DNA from: Streptomyces goshikiensis
GTDB taxonomy: Bacteria > Actinomycetota > Actinomycetes > Streptomycetales > Streptomycetaceae
Length of the DNA: 64,000 nt
Assembly (NCBI RefSeq): GCF_014650555.1
Contig: NZ_BMVE01000015.1
Coordinates: 1-64,000, forward strand
Direction of reading: 5' to 3'
Program-made: the position numbers and the translations under genes
The notes under the pieces: generated by a model
The model's input: the letters and a program-made list of their open reading frames with translations, nothing else
Databases searched by the model: none
What the model was told of the DNA's origin: nothing
Shown here: positions 49,703 through 60,021 of the stretch, one piece after another
Layout of the letters: every line of letters begins with the position of its first letter
How positions within the stretch are numbered: position 1 is the stretch's first letter

Positions 49703-51949
49703 TCAGGGCCGGGAGAATGTCTGCGCCTGCGGGGCGTCAATCATCTGCAGGGCGAACTGGGCGGAGGAGATCCGCCGGCCTCCGGTGAGCCCGTGGGCGG
49801 TGGACAGGGCGGGCACCAGGGCGTCACCGGTACCGTCGACGTTGAGGACGTCGCGATCGCCGGGACGCAGGAAGCGGCGGAAGCGGCTGTCGTCTGCGGG
49901 GGGCGGTGGCGGGAACTCTCCCATGGGGTGGCCGATCCGGTCCCCGGTGATCTGGCGCAGCTCGATGGTGCCGATGTCGCTGAGACCGAAGCACAGGCCG
50001 CGCGGGGGCTCCGCCAGCTCGAAGCGGTCGATCACCTCGGGGTAGAGCAGCAGGCGAATCTCGGTGCCGAACACCGCGTCGCGTACCGGTTCCACCGCGT
50101 CGGAACCTTGGTAGCCGGTGAAGATGGCGTTCGGCCAGTTCGGCACCAGGCCGGAGTTGATCAGGACCGCGCACTTGGGGACCTGCCCGCCACCGATGGC
50201 GAGCTTGTTGAGGTCGGCGTCCAGGGTGTGGCCGACGCCGACGCTCAGCGCACCGTCCACGGCCGCCCGCGCCCACTCGGCGTCGATGTAGGCGAAGCGG
50301 ATGCTTTCGGCCGGCAGCGCGCTCGGGTCGGGGACCAGGTGGGACAGGCTCAGCAGCTCCAGGCGGCGCAGCGCGTCCAGCCAGGCGGTGACCTTCGCGA
50401 ACGGGTCGGGGGCGGCCTGGGCGAGCAGGTCCGCGACACCGGGCTGAGCGAGTACGGTGCGCGCGTCGCCGATGGTGCGGCGGCTGCGGGCCGCGGTACG
50501 GCGGCGGCCGTCGCGCAGCTGCGGGCCGGCCTGGTCGAGAGCCTGGACGAGGCGGGCACCGCCGGAGCGGGCGTCGCCGTCGACCAGGAGGCGGTCGAAG
50601 GCCTCGAAGGCGAGGGGTGCGGTGAGCTGGCGGCCGGTCAGAGCCGTCGTGGCTCGGGCGGCGAGCTCGGGGTGGGAGGCCAGGCGGCGGGCCGCGGCGC
50701 GGGCGGCGGAGCGGAACTCCAGCAGGGCGCTGCGGAACTCGGCATCCGCGAGGGCGAGGGTGCGCCCGGCGGTGAAGGCGGCGGCGTAGGCGGTGTCGAA
50801 GACGCCGTACTGCTGCACGTAGACCAGTGCCTCACCCGGGGAGTCCAGGCGGGTGGAGGCGGGCGCGGGAAGCTCCTGGGCGGGCTGGGCGGTGAGCGGG
50901 CCGCGGTAGAAGGCGAAGGTGCGCTCGCCGCTCGCCAGGCGCTGCGGCAGGGCCACGGCGCCGCCCGCCAGCCGGTCCAGGGCTTCCTTCTCCGGGCCGC
51001 CCGGGCTGGCAGGTCCGGCGGTTGGCACACGCAGGCGCAGCCCGTCTGCGGGGCGCGGCGTGATGCCGTCTGCAGTGGCCAGGTGCTGGGCGAGGTCACC
51101 GAATCCGACACCGGAGTCGGGTTCGGTGGTGAAGGACCAGGAGGCGAGGGAGACCAGGCGCACGCCTCCGGTGGGCGCGGGGGTGGTCAGGTATGGGTCG
51201 AAGCCTTCCAGGGAGACCAGGTGGGCGACGTGGCGACCGCCCGCGGCGGCGGGGAAGCGGTTGGCGACGACGACGGCGTTGAGTTCGCCCTCGTCGGGTT
51301 CAGGGGCATCACCGGCGCGGGTCGCGTCGGGGCGCCCGCCCTCGCGTAGGTGTGCGAGATAGCCCATCTCCACGGGCAGCGGCTTCACCGCGTCGAACAG
51401 GGCGTTGGGGACGAGGACGGTGGCGCACTGCTCGTCGTACTCCTCGGGGCGCAGGCTCTCCTGCGCCAGAGCGGGGGGCTTGCCGGTGCCGAGGCCGCCG
51501 TCCAGGAGCCGGCGCACCGTTCCGGCCTTGACCAGGCCCACCGCGTCCGGGTCCTCGGGCAGCTCGTCCTCGCGGAACACCAGCAGGGCCATCCACGGGA
51601 CGGCGGCCGGCTGGCCGGGACCCAGGGGACGGTTCCAAGGCAGGCCGGGAGCATCGAGGTTGATGTGAGGCAGGGTCTGGCTGTAGGTGCCGACGGCGTC
51701 CGGCACGGGGAACCGCGCGCTGATGCCGGTCAGGTCGAAGCTGAAGCGCGGCTGCACGACGTCGAAGGGCTGCGGGGTGGCGTCGATGACGCGGTCCTGA
51801 CCGCCGACGTCCCTGAGGGTCTGCCGGTTGTCGATCCGGTACCGGCCGGCGTACAGAGACGGGATGCGGTGGTCGAAGAACCGGGTGCGGTGTTCGGTGC
51901 CCGGCTCGCTGGTGCGCGGGCGGGATGCGGAGTCGGGTGTGGTGGTCAC
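49703..51949 (-). CDS. Large uncharacterised protein (748 aa) of the DUF6603-linked operon
   Basis: 748 residues from a GTG at 51949 with GAAAGG upstream. Blocks such as FFDHRIPSLYAGRYRIDNRQTLR, QPRFSFDLTGISARFPVPDAVGTYSQTLPHI, VPWMALLVFREDELPEDP and HVAHLVSLEGFDPYLTTP suggest strand-rich domains. The middle third (ARAAARRLASHPELAARATTAL and neighbours) is helical. The C-terminus (ISSAQFALQMIDAPQAQTFSRP) is compact. No catalytic motif, signal peptide or membrane helix is seen. Second gene of the four-gene unit. Confidence 0.7.
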   Translation of the reverse strand: MTTTPDSASRPRTSEPGTEHRTRFFDHRIPSLYAGRYRIDNRQTLRDVGGQDRVIDATPQPFDVVQPRFSFDLTGISARFPVPDAVGTYSQTLPHINLDAPGLPWNRPLGPGQPAAVPWMALLVFREDELPEDPDAVGLVKAGTVRRLLDGGLGTGKPPALAQESLRPEEYDEQCATVLVPNALFDAVKPLPVEMGYLAHLREGGRPDATRAGDAPEPDEGELNAVVVANRFPAAAGGRHVAHLVSLEGFDPYLTTPAPTGGVRLVSLASWSFTTEPDSGVGFGDLAQHLATADGITPRPADGLRLRVPTAGPASPGGPEKEALDRLAGGAVALPQRLASGERTFAFYRGPLTAQPAQELPAPASTRLDSPGEALVYVQQYGVFDTAYAAAFTAGRTLALADAEFRSALLEFRSAARAAARRLASHPELAARATTALTGRQLTAPLAFEAFDRLLVDGDARSGGARLVQALDQAGPQLRDGRRRTAARSRRTIGDARTVLAQPGVADLLAQAAPDPFAKVTAWLDALRRLELLSLSHLVPDPSALPAESIRFAYIDAEWARAAVDGALSVGVGHTLDADLNKLAIGGGQVPKCAVLINSGLVPNWPNAIFTGYQGSDAVEPVRDAVFGTEIRLLLYPEVIDRFELAEPPRGLCFGLSDIGTIELRQITGDRIGHPMGEFPPPPPADDSRFRRFLRPGDRDVLNVDGTGDALVPALSTAHGLTGGRRISSAQFALQMIDAPQAQTFSRP

Positions 51950-52078
51950 GGGGTGGCCTTTCGACAGGACACGGCGGCGGCGGGCGGGTGAGGGCGGGGC
52001 GGCGGACTCGGGGCGCACGGCTCCACGGGCCGGCCCGGGCACGGCCTGGGCGGCGGCCTGCGGTGGCGTGCGCGGGGG

Positions 52079-54626
52079 TCAGCCGGCCGCGATCAGCATC
52101 GGTTCGGCGGTGAAGGCGGTGCCCGCTGCCCGGGCGTAGGCGCTCAGGTCGGTGTCGAGGGTGCCGAGGTTCGCGCCGAGGCCGGTGAGGGCCTGGGCCA
52201 GGGCGGCGCGGTTGTTCCGAGTGGCGGTGGTGTCGATGCCGTCCCGGATCGCGGCGATGACCCCGCCGGGACGGGCCGGTACAGGGCCCGTGGCGGGCTC
52301 GCCGGAGAGCGGCTGGTTGCCGTCGGGGTTGATCGGGTCGAAGGAGATGGCCTCCTCGTTGATGAATCCGGTGTCGGTGCCGTGGTCCACCGGCGGCGAC
52401 GTCAGGCGCATTCCGAGGATCCGGTCGGGGATGATCCCGTCGTTCGGCGCGTCAGGCTGCTGCCCCCACAGGCCGTTGGGCACGTTGCCGCGCTGGACGG
52501 ATCGGCCCCAGAGCCCCAGCGCGCCGGACAGGCCGTTGTAGGTGAGCCAGATGCGCAGCTCGCTGCCCTTGCCCCGCACGTGCATGGGCAGGATGTCCAC
52601 GACGGTGTCGGTGGCGGCCTCGACGGTGTCGGTGCCCTGGTTCAAGTAGACCTTGCTGACCGGGGCCCGGGTGTCGGCGGTGAAGGTGAAGCCGCCGTTG
52701 CTGACCAGCCACGGCTTGACATCGCCGCGGATGGCCGGCGCGCCCTCACCGGTGTAACCGGCGACCGCCGTGGTGCGGACCATGTTCTCCGGCGGGGGCA
52801 GCATGCCCTGGAAGCCGCCCCAGTCCAGAGCCGGGGCCTGGCTGCGGCGGTCGGCGCCGAAACCGATGGTGAAGGAGATGAACCACAGGTGGACGGTGGC
52901 CTCGCCGCCGACCGCGGGGCCCCAAATCCGGACGCTGACGCCGACCTCGATCGAGATCCTGATCTTGATGAACCAGACCTTGATGGTCGCCGAGACCCCG
53001 ACCCGAATACCCATACCGACGTCGAAGTAGAAGGGGTTCCACTCCAGCAGGGCGTCCACCCGGGCGGTGAGCCAGGCGCGCAGCATGCCGGACTGGAAGA
53101 CGACGTCCAGGGAGCCGCCCGCCATGAGGGACTTGGGGGTGAACGCGGCGTAGGCGTTACCGGTGATGTTGACGGTCGACCCGACGCCCCAGGTCAGGCC
53201 GGCAGGCTGCTGGCGGGGGTAGCGGGCGGGCAGCTCCCGGCCTGCGGGGATCGCGCCGAGCATGAATGCGAAGTCGCCGGCCTGCGGGTGATTGCCGAAC
53301 CAGAACTTCATGCCGACCCCACCGCGCAACTTGCAGTTCGGGTCGATGAGGAACGTCTTCTCGGTGAACGCCGCACCGATGCTCAGCTCCCCAGCCGTCG
53401 GCCGCAGGGTCGCTTCGATGCCGATCTCCACCCGGGCGATCTTCTTGTCGCTCTTGGTGGGCAGCTGCATCCCGGCCGCGCCCAGCAGACTGATGGTCAG
53501 GTCGGAGCCGGTCTGCACCAGCGCCATGGCGCGGCCGCTGAACGTCTCGAAGCAGTCGAAGGCCAAGCCCGCCGCGAACCACAGATCACCCTCCTGCGGA
53601 CGCACCCACGGATTTCCGCCGCCGATCAGCGCCGAGAGGACTTTCAGCGGGTCGACTTCCTCGTCGTCGGCGCCGATCGCGCCCGGATTGTCCAGGGCCA
53701 TCAGGAACGGGAAGCTGCCCAGCGCGTCGGCTGCGGGCACCCGTACGCGGCTGTTCCAGCCGAACCCGGCCGAGATTCCGCGCACCTGGAACAAAGGCGG
53801 CCCGAAGCCGGTCTGGCTGCCGAGGGAGCCGTAGGCGAACAACGACGGGTCGGCGCCGGAACCGTCCGGGACGACGTAGGCGCCCATCGCCGAACCGTTG
53901 AACGCGCCGGTGTCCACCAGCAGCACACCGCCGACCACCGTCTTGTACGGCGGGGAGGCCGGCAGCGCGGTCAGCGCGCCGGCGATCCGAAGCGGCGGAC
54001 TGTAGTAGTCGACGCTCAGCCCGTTGTCGCCACCCGGCGTGCCGATCGGCGACCAGCCGCGTACCGACGGAGCCTCCAGGACCCGCATGCCCTTGCGGCG
54101 GCGCGGGCCGGGGCGCGGGGTGAGGATGCCGTGCTCGGTGACCAGCGCCCGGGGGGTGCGGTCGAGGGCGGCTCCGTCGCGGTGTTTCAGGTCGGGCAGG
54201 GCCCGTCCCAGACCGTCCAGGCGCTCGGGATCGGTGGGCGGCGCGGGCGTGCGCCTGGTCAGCCGCAGGGCCCGGCCGTCCGTCAGCGCCCAGGCCCCGG
54301 CAGGCAGTGACGTACCCTCCGGAGCGCCGTCGACCAGGACGAGACTGCGGCCCTCGCCGAGATCGACCGACCACCGTTCCGGTCAGCCACTCACCGTCTT
54401 CCGCGGTGAACGCGACGTCCACCGGCGCCGAGGACGCGGTGACGGTGGCCTGCCCGCCGACCGACAGGGCCCGCTCATCACACACCGCGCCGTCGATACG
54501 CACGATGCTGCCCGGAAAGACGAGCGCTGCGGCGTCGGGGTCGGCGAACACGGACACCGGGATCTCAACCGTCCCGTCCGCCGCCCGCTCGAGAAGCTTA
54601 CGAACGTCCTCCACGCGTGCTGTCAC
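52079..54626 (-). CDS. DUF6603-type large protein, interrupted by a frameshift
   Basis: About 849 residues if the frame is repaired. From a GTG at 54626 the first frame gives VRKLLERAADGTVEIPVSVF to DGEWLTGT; between about 54370 and 54383 a base gain or loss moves the rest into the next frame (ERWSVDLGEGRSLVLVDGAPEG...) which then stays open to 52079. The long second part has the DUF6603 pattern: PPYKTVVGGVLLVDTGAF, FAYGSLGSQTGFGPPLFQVRGISAGFGWN, SFPFLMALDNPG and FYFDVGMGIRVGVSATIKVWFIKI with alternating strands. The fold looks like a beta-rich barrel or sheet. First gene of the operon. If the frameshift is real, the leader gene of the set is damaged; otherwise it is a sequencing slip. Confidence 0.75.
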
Positions 54627-55358
54627 AGCGATCCCGCCCTCGATTCGTGAGAAAAAGGGGAAGGCGGAAGCACCCCCAGCTACCGGCGAGGGACTGGTGT
54701 GTCCGCTGCGGGGAGCCTAGCCAGACAGGCCACGGATAGAGTACGGACAATCACTCTGCGCGACGAACTTGGCCGAAAGAGGGTTCGCGAACTACGTACG
54801 CGTACGGACGTTTCACGGCTGCGCCGCCCGCGTGCAGAAGCGTTTCCACCGGGCCGCAAGGTCCCTGAGACGGCAATCAGCGAGCCCTGGATACGGTTGC
54901 GCCCCTCGCGGCGACGCGAGACCGGTAACAAGCCAGCCTGTGGGTCGAGTTGGTTGGGCGTCCGGTCGAGTGCGGCGACGTTGGCGCGGGTGGCGATTTC
55001 TCGACGGTCTGTCCAGCTGATCGTCATCTCATCAACGGCCCATGCCTGCGTCACGGCAGCCACGGCCACTCTGGAGCCCGGCGACATGAGTGCCTGGTCC
55101 TCCCGGAGCAGGTGGTGTGCGAGAACCGAACCAGATCGTTGTCCGACACGGCTGCCTTCGGCTGGCAGCCCGCGCCGATGAGCCGGGCCTCGCGAGCCAA
55201 CGGCTCTGTCTGCGATTGATGTGGGTGTAGCTCTGCCCCGGGGGTGGCTGATCTGCGGCGTCGGGGCGGCGGTTGACCAGCCCGGGGTGTTGTGAAGGGC
55301 GGTGCTCGGTCGGGATATTCGCTGGTCGCCGCTTGTTGACAACGGCCATACTGCCGGG
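54627..55358. other. Gap upstream of the DUF6603 operon
   Basis: 730 bp. Open frames occur on both strands but none shows a recognised protein or a good start. It should contain the promoter for the minus-strand large-protein operon and that of the GNAT gene at 55359. Confidence 0.4.
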
Positions 55359-55889
55359 ATGGATCCAGTGCGTCTTGAGACCGACCGTCTGGTGTTGCGG
55401 GCCTTCACTCCTACCGACGTGGATGCCGTGTACGAGGCCTGCCAGGACGAGGACATCCAGTTCTACACCCCGGTGCCGGTGCCGTACCGGCGTGCGGACG
55501 CGGAGACGCTCGTCGGGGAGAAGCTGCCCGCTCAGTGGGCCGAGGACAAGGACTACACCCTCGGCGCGTTCCGCAAGGACACCGGCGCCCTGGTCGGCTC
55601 GTACTGCCTGACCCTCATCAGCCGCGGCGTCTGGGAGCTCGGTTACTGGGCGGTCAAGGAGCAGCGCGGGCGGGGGTACTCGGTCGAGGCCGCTCGGGCC
55701 CTGTGCGACTGGGGCTGGGCCAGCCTCGACGTCCACCGCATCGAGTGGTGGGCCATGGCCGGGAACACCGGCTCGCGGGCCGTCGCCGAGAAACTCGGCT
55801 TCACCGTCGAAGGGACGCTGCGCAATCGCGGCATCGCCAACGATGGCCGGCCGCACGACTGGTGGGTGGGCGGACTGATGAGGCCCTGA
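55359..55889 (+). CDS. GNAT acetyltransferase, RimJ/RimL type
   Basis: 176 residues from MDPVRLETDRLVLRAFTPTDV. Acetyl-CoA loop GYWAVKEQRGRGYSVEAARALCDWGWA (Q/RxxGxG form QRGRGY) and HRIEWWAMAGNTGSRAVAEKLGFTVEGTLRN, which matches the RimJ/RimL ending. Targets unknown. An ATG further upstream (55302) is in frame but less natural. Standing alone on the plus strand. Confidence 0.87.
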   Translation: MDPVRLETDRLVLRAFTPTDVDAVYEACQDEDIQFYTPVPVPYRRADAETLVGEKLPAQWAEDKDYTLGAFRKDTGALVGSYCLTLISRGVWELGYWAVKEQRGRGYSVEAARALCDWGWASLDVHRIEWWAMAGNTGSRAVAEKLGFTVEGTLRNRGIANDGRPHDWWVGGLMRP

Positions 55890-56086
55890 TGCTCGGGCCT
55901 GTGCTTCGCCGGCAGCGTTTGCGCGATGGGTTCCCGCACGCCGCGCCAACCGAGCTGTACGGCATCGCACGCTCCATGATCTCCCGCCGCTTGCACCATC
56001 AACAGGATTGAGGAAACCAGCGGTTGCTGGCTGTCTTGACGCCTGCCGTGCGGTGCGGTGCCATGGCCCTGATCGAAGGAGGGGCC

Positions 56087-56305
56087 GTGGCGCCCGATGG
56101 GGACAGTGACGCCGAGGACCGTGCTGGTGAGGGTGGCGGTGACCGGCCGGACAGCTCGCCGGAGCCGCACCGTCCGGGACCTGCGGACAGTTTCTGGGTG
56201 GGGGTGCTCGTCGTGGTCGTGGTGGTGCTCCTCCTGACCGTCCTGGTATCTCACATGGACTGGAGTCCCGGAAGTCCGACCTACAACATGCCGCCCTACA
56301 AGTGA
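56087..56305 (+). CDS. Small single-pass membrane protein
   Basis: 72 residues. A polar acidic N-terminus (APDGDSDAEDRAGEGGGDRP...) precedes one strongly hydrophobic helix (FWVGVLVVVVVVLLLTVLV) and a short exterior tail (SHMDWSPGSPTYNMPPYK). The GTG start is supported by GAAGGAGG 5 nt upstream; an ATG at 56063 is less likely. Family unknown; streptomycetes have many such small membrane proteins. Confidence 0.65.
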   Translation: MAPDGDSDAEDRAGEGGGDRPDSSPEPHRPGPADSFWVGVLVVVVVVLLLTVLVSHMDWSPGSPTYNMPPYK

Positions 56306-56529
56306 CGTTTCCGCAGGCCAGAACCTACGGGCACGGGCGTTGCCGGCAAGGCCCGGCGCCGCGTCGCTCGCCGACCGGGCCCGCGAAGCGCGGTAGGCCG
56401 CTGAACGCGCGGCTCGCCGGCTGGCCTGCAGCTGTTGCGCCGTGCCGTTCTCGGATGCACGGTGCCGGCCGCCCCTACACCGAACGAGGCTGGGCCTGAC
56501 CCGGAGGGGGCGGCCGCTTCCTCAGTGGG

Positions 56530-57183
56530 TCAGCCGGTGATCGAGAAGAAGATCGAGCCGTCCTCGGCCCACCACCAGGCGCCCTCGCCCTCGTTCCATT
56601 CCGAGGCCCAGCCGTCGAGCGCCTCGATGAGCTCCCCGAGGTCGTACCGGAGATCGGCATCCACGCGGTCCAGCACTGCGCGGTAGGCCGCCACCGCGGG
56701 GCCGGCCTTCGCGAGGGGCCAGCAGCCGATCTCCGGTGAGCCCTCCAGGGGACTGGGTATGCGGAACCCGATCTCCGAGGGCGGGCCACTGAAGACGTAC
56801 TGGTAGGGCAGCAGGTCGGCCGGGACGCCCGCCGAGCTGAGGGCGTCGTCCAGGGCGGAGAAGTAGGTGACGGGGCTCCGGTAGCTCGCCAGGGTCGAGC
56901 TGTCGCTCGCGTTGTGGTCGATGATGATCTGGAGCGCCGCGTAGTAGGCGCAACCGGCGTAATCGGCGGGGGAGTCGGCCCGGCCGGAGATCAGCTCCTC
57001 CAGCGCGTCCGGGACCGACAGCCCCCAGTCCACGTCCTGATGGTCGAGGCTATCCTGACGTGCCTTCGCCCTGACGCGCATGTTGTCCAGGCGTCGTGAT
57101 TCGTCGGCGCTCAGGTCCAGGGCTGGCAGGAAGCGCGCGATCTCGCCGCGGTTCGCCATGCTGTAGTTCACTACCTTGCTCAT
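56530..57183 (-). CDS. DUF7691-type hypothetical protein
   Basis: 217 residues from MSKVVNYSMANRGEIARFL. Helical N-terminus (ADESRRLDNMRVRAKARQDSLDHQD), then YAGCAYYAALQIIIDHNAS, VTYFSALDDALSSAGVP, and a C-terminal LGELIEALDGWASEWNEGEGAWWWAEDGSIFFSITG. This layout is common in Streptomyces DUF7691 proteins. Function unknown. An ATG at 57273 would add 30 residues without support. Single gene, facing a transposase relic. Confidence 0.75.
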   Translation of the reverse strand: MSKVVNYSMANRGEIARFLPALDLSADESRRLDNMRVRAKARQDSLDHQDVDWGLSVPDALEELISGRADSPADYAGCAYYAALQIIIDHNASDSSTLASYRSPVTYFSALDDALSSAGVPADLLPYQYVFSGPPSEIGFRIPSPLEGSPEIGCWPLAKAGPAVAAYRAVLDRVDADLRYDLGELIEALDGWASEWNEGEGAWWWAEDGSIFFSITG

Positions 57184-57420
57184 GGGTTCATGCTGCCAAA
57201 GGGCACTGACAGCCGGGTGTCCGGGACCGGTTCGCAGGTCCCGGAGCCGCTCAGGCAGTGTCTTTCGGATCAAGTCTGGTCAGGGAGTGGTGTCTGGTGC
57301 CTTGCATCGCAAGGCCGAGAAGGGCGGCGACGCGGAGCGTTGGCGACCGACGAGATCGCGGCGCGGTGCCAGACGTCGCAGGCCCGGTCTGATCCGAAAG
57401 GCACGGTCCAACGAGTTCGT

Positions 57421-57800
57421 GCATGGTTGGCGGTGCGACGCTGGCTGGTCTTCATCGACCGGCTCTTGGCCACGCTGGTTCACCTTCGCCACGGTGCCAC
57501 TCATGACGTGCTGGCCTGCCTGTTCGAAGTCGATCGCTCCACGATCACCCGAACCGGCGCCAGCGGGCAGACCGGGATCATCGACGGCACCGAGGTCCGG
57601 GTTCGCAGGCCAGCCGTCGGCCGAAACGACCGGGAGGAGTTCATCTCCGGCAAGAAGAAGCAGAACGCCGTTGAGGCCATGGTCCTCACTGACGCCAATT
57701 GCCGGCTTCTGTTCTGCGGTCCAGCCCAGCCGGCAAGCTGTGCCGACATTACACACGCCCGACAGATGGGCCTGGTACGTACGACCGGCCTCCGGCTGGT
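57421..57800 (+). pseudogene. IS5-superfamily transposase relic with internal deletion
   Basis: The frame reads WLVFIDRLLATLVHLRHGATHDVLACLFEVDRSTITR, the helix-turn-helix part of an IS5-superfamily transposase (helix_4/DDE type). It then jumps directly to TGIIDGTEVRVRRPAVGRNDREEFISGKKKQNAVEAMVLTD, the first Asp region, with about 40 expected residues missing between, and ends after ADITHARQMGLV. The C-terminal catalytic part is gone, so it is inactive. Confidence 0.8.
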
Positions 57801-57844
57801 GCCGGGGCCGGTTCGGGTTCGTCGGCCGGGTGCCGGCTCCGGGG

Positions 57845-58795
57845 TCAGCTGAGAGTGTTCAGCATCGCCTCTTCGATGTGGTCGGCGGCGTTGCGGTGGC
57901 CGAGGGCGTTGGGGTGCACGATGGACAGCTGGTCAGGGAGAGTGACGAAGCCTTCGACCCACTTGCGCTCGTCGCAGACGCTGTGATCCCGGGAGGAGGT
58001 GTAGAGGTCGATGAAGCTGGCGGCGTCCTGTGTGCCGGTGGAGTCGTCGATGGCCTTGTTGAGGGGTTCCAGGACGTCGGTGCGCAGCCAGGCCAGGTCC
58101 CCGGAGGTGATCGTGCCGAACTGTGTCAGGTCGCCGAAACTGCACTTGGAGGCGTCCTTGGGGATGACCGTGGGGTAGCCGACGGCCAGGATCTTCGCCT
58201 TTGGGGCGCGCTTGTGGAGCACGGCGAGCATCCGGTCGTATTGATGGCGCACGGTCTTCAGTCGGTTCGGGACGTCGGCGGCCAGCGCGTCCTTGCACGG
58301 GGTGCCCTTGCCGCTGCTCTCTCCGCCCAACTGCGCGCACTTGGTGAGGAAGTCGGCGAAGCCGAGGGAGTTGCCGCCCACGCCGACGGTGATGACGTCG
58401 GTGTCCGCGCCGACCGCCTCGGACTGAGCGGGAACCGGCGGGAAGGGGTAGTCCGGGTCCTCGGAGATGGGCGGCAGGTGACGGCCGATCGGGTGCTGGG
58501 GTGTGTCGGTGACGTTCTCGATGGTGGCGGCGCCGCAGCTGACGTTGGTCAGCTCGAACAGGCCGCCGAGATCGCGGTCGATGACCTGCGGGTAGGACCG
58601 GTCGGTGCGCTCACATCCGTCGCGCGGGACTTCGAAGGTGTTGCCCGCGGCGTGGATGACCCCTGCGGTGTATGAGTCACCCAGGGCGACCCACTGGTTC
58701 TCTGCGGCAGCGGCGGGCTGGGCGCCGGCGAGTTGGACGGCGGTGAGGGCTGCGGCCGAGCCGAGCAGGGCGAGACGGGTACGGAAGCGTGCCAC
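57845..58795 (-). CDS. Secreted SGNH/GDSL-type lipase
   Basis: 316 residues. A Sec signal peptide (FRTRLALLGSAAALTAVQLAGAQPAAAA) precedes the SGNH core: block I GDSYTAG with the nucleophile Ser, block III GGNSLGF, and block V ending ...VHPNALGH with the catalytic His. Six Cys suggest disulfides, like the Streptomyces extracellular lipase family. It should be secreted and cleave esters or phospholipids. Start at a GTG with GGAG upstream; an ATG further out (58849) is unlikely. Confidence 0.9.
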   Translation of the reverse strand: MARFRTRLALLGSAAALTAVQLAGAQPAAAAENQWVALGDSYTAGVIHAAGNTFEVPRDGCERTDRSYPQVIDRDLGGLFELTNVSCGAATIENVTDTPQHPIGRHLPPISEDPDYPFPPVPAQSEAVGADTDVITVGVGGNSLGFADFLTKCAQLGGESSGKGTPCKDALAADVPNRLKTVRHQYDRMLAVLHKRAPKAKILAVGYPTVIPKDASKCSFGDLTQFGTITSGDLAWLRTDVLEPLNKAIDDSTGTQDAASFIDLYTSSRDHSVCDERKWVEGFVTLPDQLSIVHPNALGHRNAADHIEEAMLNTLS

Positions 58796-59220
58796 GACAT
58801 CTCCAGGGTGGGGGTGACGATTCCATCTCGACCGTATACGCAGCATCACGGATTGCGATCAACTTGTCGCTGAAAGTAGCCATTCGGGGCACTGTCTCAC
58901 GATGATCACAAAGTTCCCGCTGGGGCGTGACGGCGTGAATTGCGCGCTGGCGAAGGGGACTTCGGATCGCGCGAGACGAACATGCTCGGTCGGCCAGGAC
59001 CGGATCGGGACGGGGTTTCTTGTTCTTCCGGGTCCCTTTCGCGGCACGCGGACGGCTGCCGCGGGAGCGTCCGAGCGCATGGTGGTCGGGTTCCGCCTGG
59101 GCAAACGGTGGGGTCCACCGACACGGTCTCGGAACGGTCCCAGCTCGCCCGGCAGGTCACGTCAAGGCGAGCCTGCGCGGTGCTTCCACGCGATGGCCTC
59201 CAGGCTTCGGCAGCGGGCAG
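58796..59220. other. Intergenic region, no gene seen
   Basis: About 425 bp between the lipase start and the stop of the hydrolase at 59221. Frames are open on the plus strand but have no recognisable content. It presumably carries the lipase promoter. Confidence 0.4.
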
Positions 59221-60021
59221 TCAGCTGCCGGGGCGGGTGGAGAGGCTGCGCAGTTCCGCCGCGAGGGCGTCGGGTGCTTCCAAGGGCAGGAGGTGGCCGA
59301 TGCCGGGGACTGTGTGCAGCTGGGCGTGCGGGATGTGTGGCAGCAGGTGTTCTCGGAGCACGTGGGGTGGTTCCACCGCGTCGTTCTCCCCGGCCAGGAC
59401 CGTCACGGGGACGTCGATCGCCCGGACGGTGTCCGTGATGTCCGCTGCAATCCCACGCAATGGCCACTCCCGGAGGGCCTCTGGGTGCACGGCGAGGTTG
59501 TCGCGTACGGCGGCGGCGCGCAGCGCGTCCGGCAACGGGACGGCGGTCAGCACATGGTCAAGCGCCTGTTCGGCGGACTCCGGCGAGTCGTAGGCGTGGG
59601 AGAGCCCCTCCCGGAACTCGGGGGTCACCGCGGCGGGCGGCCGCGGCGGCGCGGGCGCGACCAGGACCAGGCCCGCCAGTTCCGTGGGCCGGCGCGCTGC
59701 GACGAGCTGGCTGACCTTCCCTCCCATCGAATGGCCGACCAGCACGAACGGCCCGAGCCGCAAGGCCTCGACCACGCACGAGAGGTCGTCGGCGAGCTGG
59801 TCCAGGGTGTAGGGGCCGGGCAGTGCCCGTGATGTGCCCCAGCCGCGCTGGTCGTAGCGGAGCGTGGCCTGTTCGGCCGGAAGTCGTCCGACGACCCCGT
59901 CCCAGGTGGCGGCAGAGCCACCCCAGTAGTGGACGAACACCAGCGCCGGCCCGGTGCACCCCTTCGAGCGCACCTCGACAGTGCCGCCCGCCACTCGTAC
60001 GGCTCTTGTGCTTTCCATCAT
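59221..60021 (-). CDS. Alpha/beta hydrolase
   Basis: 266 residues. Nucleophile elbow VLVGHSMGGKVSQLVA, oxyanion region LVFVHYWGGSAATWDGV, acid in VLAGENDAVEP and His in PGIGHLLPLE, a standard alpha/beta hydrolase of the epoxide-hydrolase/esterase kind. It is divergent from an AraC-family regulator, which probably responds to its substrate or product. Confidence 0.88.
   Translation of the reverse strand: MMESTRAVRVAGGTVEVRSKGCTGPALVFVHYWGGSAATWDGVVGRLPAEQATLRYDQRGWGTSRALPGPYTLDQLADDLSCVVEALRLGPFVLVGHSMGGKVSQLVAARRPTELAGLVLVAPAPPRPPAAVTPEFREGLSHAYDSPESAEQALDHVLTAVPLPDALRAAAVRDNLAVHPEALREWPLRGIAADITDTVRAIDVPVTVLAGENDAVEPPHVLREHLLPHIPHAQLHTVPGIGHLLPLEAPDALAAELRSLSTRPGS

Noticed and set aside
53586-54626. 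A 346-residue protein as a separate gene upstream of a DUF6603 gene starting at 54088
   Set aside because: After about 54380 this frame becomes Arg/Pro-rich nonsense, while the overlapping frame has sensible sequence upstream of 54088; one frameshifted gene explains both.
54627-55358. Plus-strand frame of 160 residues (54699-55181) and minus-strand frame (54680-55456)
   Set aside because: They overlap each other, have no known motif and no start signals; at most one could be real and nothing favours either.
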